A stretch of 64,000 nt of DNA from Luzula sylvatica (Eukaryota; Streptophyta; Magnoliopsida; Poales; Juncaceae), in NCBI GenBank assembly GCA_946800325.1, contig OX326956.1, forward strand, positions 74,659,087-74,723,086, given 5' to 3'. Shown one piece after another: positions 62,690 through 64,000 of this stretch. Position 1 is the first letter of the stretch; every line of letters starts with the position of its first letter. The notes beneath the pieces were generated by a model. It saw nothing but the letters and a program-made list of their open reading frames with translations, had not been told where the DNA came from and made no database searches. Both the position numbers and the translations under genes were made by a program.

Positions 62690-64000
62690 AAAGATACGAT
62701 ACAAATGATCTAAAAACATGTTATTTGAACTCCTCAAAGCGTTAAAATCTTGTTTTGAATCGACAAACAAACTTTCTTAGTGTTTGCGAAATTTGGTGAA
62801 AAGTTATGCAGTAATAGATACAATACAAATGATCTAAAAACATGTTATTTGAACTCCACAACGCGTCAAAATCTTGTTTTGAATCGAAAAACAAAATTTC
62901 ATAGTGTTTGTGAAATTTGGTTAAAAGTTATGTACTAAAAGATACGATACAAATGATCTAAAAACAAGTTATTTGAACTCCTCAAAGCGTTAAAATCTTG
63001 TTTTGAATCGAAAAACAAACTTTCTTAGTGTTTGCGAAATTTGGTGAAAAGTTATGTACTAAAAGATACGATACAAATGATCTAAAAACATGTTATTCGA
63101 ACTCCTCAAAGCGTTCAAATCTTGTTTTGAATCGAAAAACAAACTTTCTTAGTGTTTGTGAAATTTGGTGAAAAGTCATGTAGTAGAAGATACGATACAA
63201 ATGGTCTAAAAACATGTTATTTGAACTCCACAAAGCGTTAAAATCTTGTTTTGAATCGAAAAACAAACTTTCTTAGTGTTTGTGAAATTTGTTGAAAAGT
63301 TAAGTAGTAAAAGATACGATACAAATGATCTAAATACATGTTATTTGAACTCCTCAAAGCGTTAAAATCTTGTTTTGAATCGAAAAACAAACTTTCTTAG
63401 TGTTTGCGAAATTTGGTGAAAAGTTATGTAGTAAAAGATACGATACAAATGATCTAAAAACACGTTATTCGAACTCCTCGAAGCGTTAAAATCTGGTTTT
63501 GAATCGAAAAACAAACTTTTTTAGTGTTTGTGAACTTTGGTGAAAAGTTATGTACTAAAAGATACGATACAAATGGTCTAAAAACATGTTATTTGAACTC
63601 CTCAAAGCGTTAAAATCTTGTTTTGAATCGAAAAACAAACTTTCTTAGTGTTTGTGAAATTTGGTGAAAAGTTATGTAGTAAAAGATACGATACAAATGA
63701 TCTAAAAACATGTTATTTGAACTCCTCAAAGCGTTAAAATCTTGTTTTGAATCGAAAAACAAACTTTCTTAGTGTTTGGGAAATTTGGTGAAAAGTTATG
63801 TAGTAAAAGATACGATACAAATGATCTAAAAACATGTTATTTGAACTCCTCAAAGCGTTCAAATCTTGTTTTGAATCGAAAAACAAACTTTCTTAGTGTT
63901 TGTGAAATTTGGTGAAAAGTTATGTACTAAAAGATACGATACAAATGATCTAAAAACACATTATTTGAACTCCTCAAAGCGTTAAAATCTAGTTTTGAAT
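62690..64000 (+). repeat. Distant copy of 34.8-36.9 kb, with six monomers missing
   Basis: From GAATCGACAAAC through CCACAACGCGTCAAAATC (62,866), AAAATTTCATAG and AAAGTCATGTAGTAGAAG the sequence follows 34,835-35,360 at offset 27,855. From TTGTTGAAAAGTTAAG (about 63,290) it follows 36,180-36,889 at offset 27,111. The difference is 744 bp, exactly six monomers. Private changes: TCCTCGAAGCG near 63,480 and ACACATTATT near 63,957, where a CpG became CA. The window ends inside this copy. Confidence 0.8.

Larger units (their letters stand above)
1..64000. repeat. Satellite DNA array, 124-bp monomer, about 516 copies
   Basis: The entire window is a head-to-tail tandem array. Taking the monomer start at AGATACGATA, starts fall at 3, 127, 251, 375 and 499, and the spacing holds to the end with only small later shifts. 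The window opens two bases before a monomer start and stops inside a monomer, so the array continues on both sides. Consensus G+C is 34 of 124. Best conserved are ACAAATGAT, the stretch around GAATCGAAAAACAAAC, and GGTGAAAAGTTATG. Most variable are monomer positions 26-29, 41-57, 59-60, 91-97 and 118-124. No inverted monomer, transposon or unique spacer was seen. In known genomes such arrays mark centromeres, pericentromeres or heterochromatic knobs. That role is inferred here. The family could not be named from sequence alone. Confidence 0.98.

Noticed and set aside
1..64000. Protein-coding genes or short ORFs
   Set aside because: The consensus has stops in all three frames of both strands (plus strand at 15, 35 and 52; minus strand at complements of 43, 51 and 86), and 124 bp shifts the frame at each monomer. 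Any open stretch is a fragment of repeat.
1..64000. CRISPR array
   Set aside because: The period is regular, but there is no repeat/spacer division: the whole 124 bp is conserved, with only scattered substitutions and no unique spacers. Unit length and array size also do not fit.
1..64000. Telomeric or microsatellite repeats
   Set aside because: No runs of TTTAGGG, TTAGGG or simple di- or trinucleotides occur. The doubled GATAC in each monomer does not extend further.

Overview
The whole 64-kb window is one uninterrupted tandem-repeat (satellite) array. The monomer is 124 bp and about 27% G+C in consensus, so roughly 516 head-to-tail copies are present, all in the same orientation. The array runs off both ends of the window. 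I see no gene, RNA gene, transposon, CRISPR array or unique-sequence island. Coding is ruled out by the sequence: the consensus monomer carries stop triplets in all three frames on both strands, and 124 is not a multiple of three.

An array of this size, homogeneity and higher-order structure is typical of eukaryotic centromeric or pericentromeric heterochromatin. A plant is my best guess. Variant sites that toggle CG with TG or CA suggest a genome with cytosine methylation, and the AT-rich monomer with phased A/T runs looks like known plant satellites. From memory, a 124-bp holocentromere satellite (Lusy1) has been described in the woodrush Luzula sylvatica. That is a match of length only, which I could not check, so species and locus remain open.

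The interest lies in the layered higher-order repeat (HOR) structure, followed here through diagnostic substitutions and small deletions. (1) 1-17.4 kb: every monomer boundary I checked stays in a 124-bp register without an indel. A marker monomer (CTTAAAAAATG in place of CTAAAAACATG) divides 3-16,494 into ten modules of 7, 8, 9, 11, 17 or 18 monomers, and a block of about 6.1 kb is repeated at an offset of exactly 8,432 bp (68 monomers). (2) 15.0-34.8 kb: a unit of about 6.2-6.8 kb occurs three times, with an internal 18-monomer repeat, a two-monomer loss in the second copy and a 247-bp tandem gain in the third. (3) 34.8-38.7 kb: an 11-monomer (1,364-bp) unit occurs twice. (4) 38.7-50 kb: a family of units built on 16 monomers (1,977 bp) carries a 117-bp short monomer. 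(5) 50-58.5 kb: 13-monomer (1,612-bp) and 31-monomer (3,837-bp) duplications. (6) 58.5-64 kb: 15-monomer and 4-monomer duplications, then a tail that returns to the 34.8-36.9 kb sequence with six monomers missing.

The elements work as a structural array, not as a pathway. Short dyad symmetries, A/T runs spaced near the helical repeat, and a 372-bp trimer could favour a particular chromatin arrangement. The nested duplications record repeated unequal exchange, gene conversion or replication slippage. Block edges are accurate to about one monomer unless a start was pinned to a base.
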